Source: Sycobia sp. Sy_11 (lineage: Eukaryota > Arthropoda > Insecta > Hymenoptera > Epichrysomallidae). Taken from it: a stretch of 64,000 nt of DNA. Position numbers and translations under genes: made by a program. The stretch's first letter is position 1. Each line of letters starts with the position of its first letter. Positions 62,058 to 64,000 of this stretch are shown piece by piece. The DNA lies in assembly GCA_018907035.1 (NCBI GenBank), contig JACCIC010000098.1, forward strand, positions 1,504,501 through 1,568,500, in the 5' to 3' direction. Below the pieces are notes generated by a model. It made no database searches. It was given only the letters and a program-made list of their open reading frames with translations, and was not told the origin of the DNA.

Positions 62058-62660
62058 TAAAATTAAAAATTGTACTTATGTCGATACTGTTCTGAATTAA
62101 ATTAATAATTATTTTTATCGGTCTTACAGTCTTTATAATATAATATATTAGCTAAAATAATGACAGCTAGTTTGTCCTTGTTTACGTACACCCCCAAAGA
62201 TTCTGAAATAGAACTTATTACTGAAATAAATTATATTAAAAATTAAAAATTAAAAATAAAAATAAAATAATAAATAAAATAAAAATAAGAAAAACAATAT
62301 TCTATGTTAGTAAAGGACAACCTGACTGACCCCACCACCTTAATTTTAGAGTCACCTTGTACGACGTTTCGAACCGCTACGGTTCATCCCCAGGAACTAA
62401 AACACCAAAGGTGAATCTAAATTTAAGATGGTGGGGACAGTCAAGTTGTCCTTTACTTATATAGAATATTGTTTTTATTATTTTTATTTTATTTATTATT
62501 TCATTTTTATTTTTAATTTTTAATATAATTTATTATAGTAATAAGTTCTATTTCAAATTCTTCGGAGTGGAATATAAACAAGGACTGTCCTTATTTTAGC
62601 TAATATATTATATTATGAAGATTGTAAGACCGATAAAAATATTTATTAATTTAATTTTTA
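62058..62660. mobile_element. Palindromic foldback/MITE-like element (copy C, most complete)
   Basis: Two inverted arms of roughly 265 bases (62095-62360 and 62395-62656) read alike on opposite strands. Each runs AATTAAATTAATAA, TTTTTATCGGTCTTAC, TATAATATATTAGCTAAAATA, CCTTGTTTA, TGAAATAGAACTTATTACT, an AT-rich block and AAAGGACAAC, ending TTCACCTT or GTCACCTT. A further 26 bases (TGTACTTATGTCGATACTGT and on) lie in the left arm only. They are shared with copy B, so they belong to the element. No coding capacity. The 35-base centre holds a perfect 6-bp hairpin (GAACCG/CGGTTC, 62371-62385) next to CGTTTC. Transposase source unknown. Confidence 0.85.
62371..62385 (-). other. Central hairpin of the palindrome, hammerhead-like context
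   Basis: On the minus strand the order is CTGGGGATGA, a perfect 6-bp hairpin with a three-base loop, then CGAAACGTCG. This resembles a hammerhead stem II with the GAAA box, but the CUGANGA box is altered and no partner strand for stem III with a GUH triplet was found. At best it is a decayed core. Confidence 0.3.
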
Positions 62661-62988
62661 ATCTTTATTAAAAACAAATTTTCACAGTGATTCAAATTAA
62701 TTATCTATTGTTTATGATAAGAAAATGCTTATTTCTCCTTTTAAGGATAATTATTGTACAATTTATTTTAAGTATTTAAGAAATGCTATTTTCATACTTT
62801 CATGTAACATACATATATTATGTGATATACATACATTGAATAGTGCGTAGACATAGCAATCGCGTTACTCGCGCTTATTTGAAAAAACTGTGCAAATGCA
62901 AAGTCGATACGCTCGGTTCTCCGCGTTTTCTTTTTTTTTTCTTTCTTTTTTCTATTCGGGCGACGCGATCCAAGCCGGCAGAATAATA
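62661..62988. other. AT-rich spacer turning CpG-richer toward the small frame
   Basis: AT-rich to about 62850, then a more mixed, pyrimidine-rich stretch (62920-62955) before the small frame at 62989. No core promoter motif seen. Confidence 0.35.
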
Positions 62989-63072
62989 ATGGCGTCTGGA
63001 GAAGCTGTCGAAAATCCGAAAATTCTTAGCGTGGCAATCCGTGCGGCACTTGCGCTTTTAGCAACTAAATAA
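62989..63072 (+). CDS. Possible 27-residue small frame
   Basis: ATG in good context (ATAATGG) opens 27 codons, including MASGEAVENPKILSVAIRAA followed by a short hydrophobic end and a stop. It is locally GC-richer than its surroundings and follows a pyrimidine-rich stretch. The last ~15 residues could form an amphipathic or hydrophobic helix. No family is recognised. It could be a micropeptide, the decayed 5' end of a gene or chance. Confidence 0.2.
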   Translation: MASGEAVENPKILSVAIRAALALLATK

Positions 63073-64000
63073 GCTTTTTAATTTTTTTCCGCCTAACTTC
63101 GAGCAGTCGATTTTAATGAAAATTTTCCGGTCCTGTATTCATTGGCGTAAATCTTTCCATAAGCATTGAGCTAAGAATTATGTTAAATTATATTATTATA
63201 GATGCATTGTTTTACAGCCAAGTCCGAATTTCTATTAAAATAATAATGAGAATAAGATGTAATTCTACCTTATTTGCCCTAACTTTTCTTTGCCGCACCA
63301 TATCCAAAAACAAAAATATGAATTGTACAATAATATATTATCATTGGCATCGGAGAATTAATTTTAATGGAAAATAATTATCCGTGAAATTTTATGCATA
63401 CACATTCGATGAACATTAATTAAAATCACTAAAGATATTTATGGCAAAATAGATTTACATATAAATGTAGCGTTATCGTGAAAAGACGCGTTATCGCGTT
63501 ACGCAAGGATAAGATAAGTAAGTCGGAGAATAACAGTGGTGTATACAAAACAAAAATTGTCAAAATTGTATACATCCGCGTCATCTAGATAAACGTGTAG
63601 AAAGTCCATCAAAAGTCCGAAAACGCGTGTAAAGAATATTAAAGCATAAAAGAATCAAGGTCTACGTTATGCATAGAGGACAATAAACATACAGTACTTT
63701 CATAATAAATGCCGTTGGCTTATTTTCTTGATTCTTCGGGAACCAGATGTTTATATTCGACTAGATTACTACTTATGCACGGTATAGATAACGCTCGTGT
63801 TATAAAATTTTGGGCTGATCTTTATTTATTTGAAATTGAGACTTTGATAAATTTAAAAGTATTTGGAGATGTCATAATGCAAACTATAAATTGTTACAAT
63901 TTCGTTATTTCCAATTATTTCGAATAATTCATTGGATGATTACGAAAGTTTTCCAATTTCAGATATCATCTCGGACCCCAAAAAACAAACCAGGAACAAA
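63073..64000. other. AT-rich end of the window, no recognised gene
   Basis: Contains short frames only. The longest (63709-63927, +, 72 codons) has no recognisable domain and could run into an exon outside the window, though it ends in a stop at 63925-63927. Confidence 0.4.

Overview
The window reads as nuclear DNA of an insect, most likely a hymenopteran and perhaps an ant. The ant call is inference: it rests on an AT-rich background with CpG-rich promoter-like islands, extreme microsatellite density, a divergent single-exon chemosensory receptor and a decayed mariner element. There is no operon structure, no recognisable rRNA or tRNA gene and no CRISPR array. Nearly all of the 64 kb is non-coding (intergenic or intronic).

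Layout. The only full-length protein gene is at 450-2246 (+), an intact ionotropic receptor (IR, the insect iGluR-related chemoreceptor family), followed by a poly(A) signal. From about 2.5 to 15 kb the DNA is AT-rich and without recognisable genes. It holds simple repeats, weak GC-rich patches and one imperfect 106-bp tandem duplication carrying an exon-like reading frame (10567-10829). At 15.5-16.16 kb a CpG-rich island ends in a very short coding first exon with a splice donor (16147-16162). A second island at 42.9-43.17 kb ends the same way (43150-43174). Both exons lie on the + strand, both stop one base into a codon, and no downstream exon is visible. They look like alternative first exons of one large gene continuing beyond the window, or of two genes. 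Between them lies a classical TATA plus initiator core promoter (40745-40776). On the minus strand a 62-nt exon-like segment (48107-48168) has good splice sites.

Mobile DNA. A degenerate mariner transposase relic lies on the minus strand (24840-25333). A family of palindromic, foldback or MITE-like elements has three copies: a near-complete one of about 600 bp (62058-62660), an internally deleted one (28301-28655) and a single arm (16561-16712). About 200 bp beyond the deleted copy, on the minus strand, 28854-28924 contains a hammerhead-ribozyme-like motif: CUGANGA box, GAAA box, GUC cleavage triplet and a perfect 7-bp stem III. The centre of the large palindrome carries a related-looking hairpin followed by CGAAAC.

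Simple repeats. I count about 36 long (AT)n arrays, 13 of them between 40.8 and 47.9 kb, and many (CT/GA)n arrays, several next to the promoter-like islands. Most short open frames in the window are translations of these arrays or antisense shadows and are not annotated as genes.
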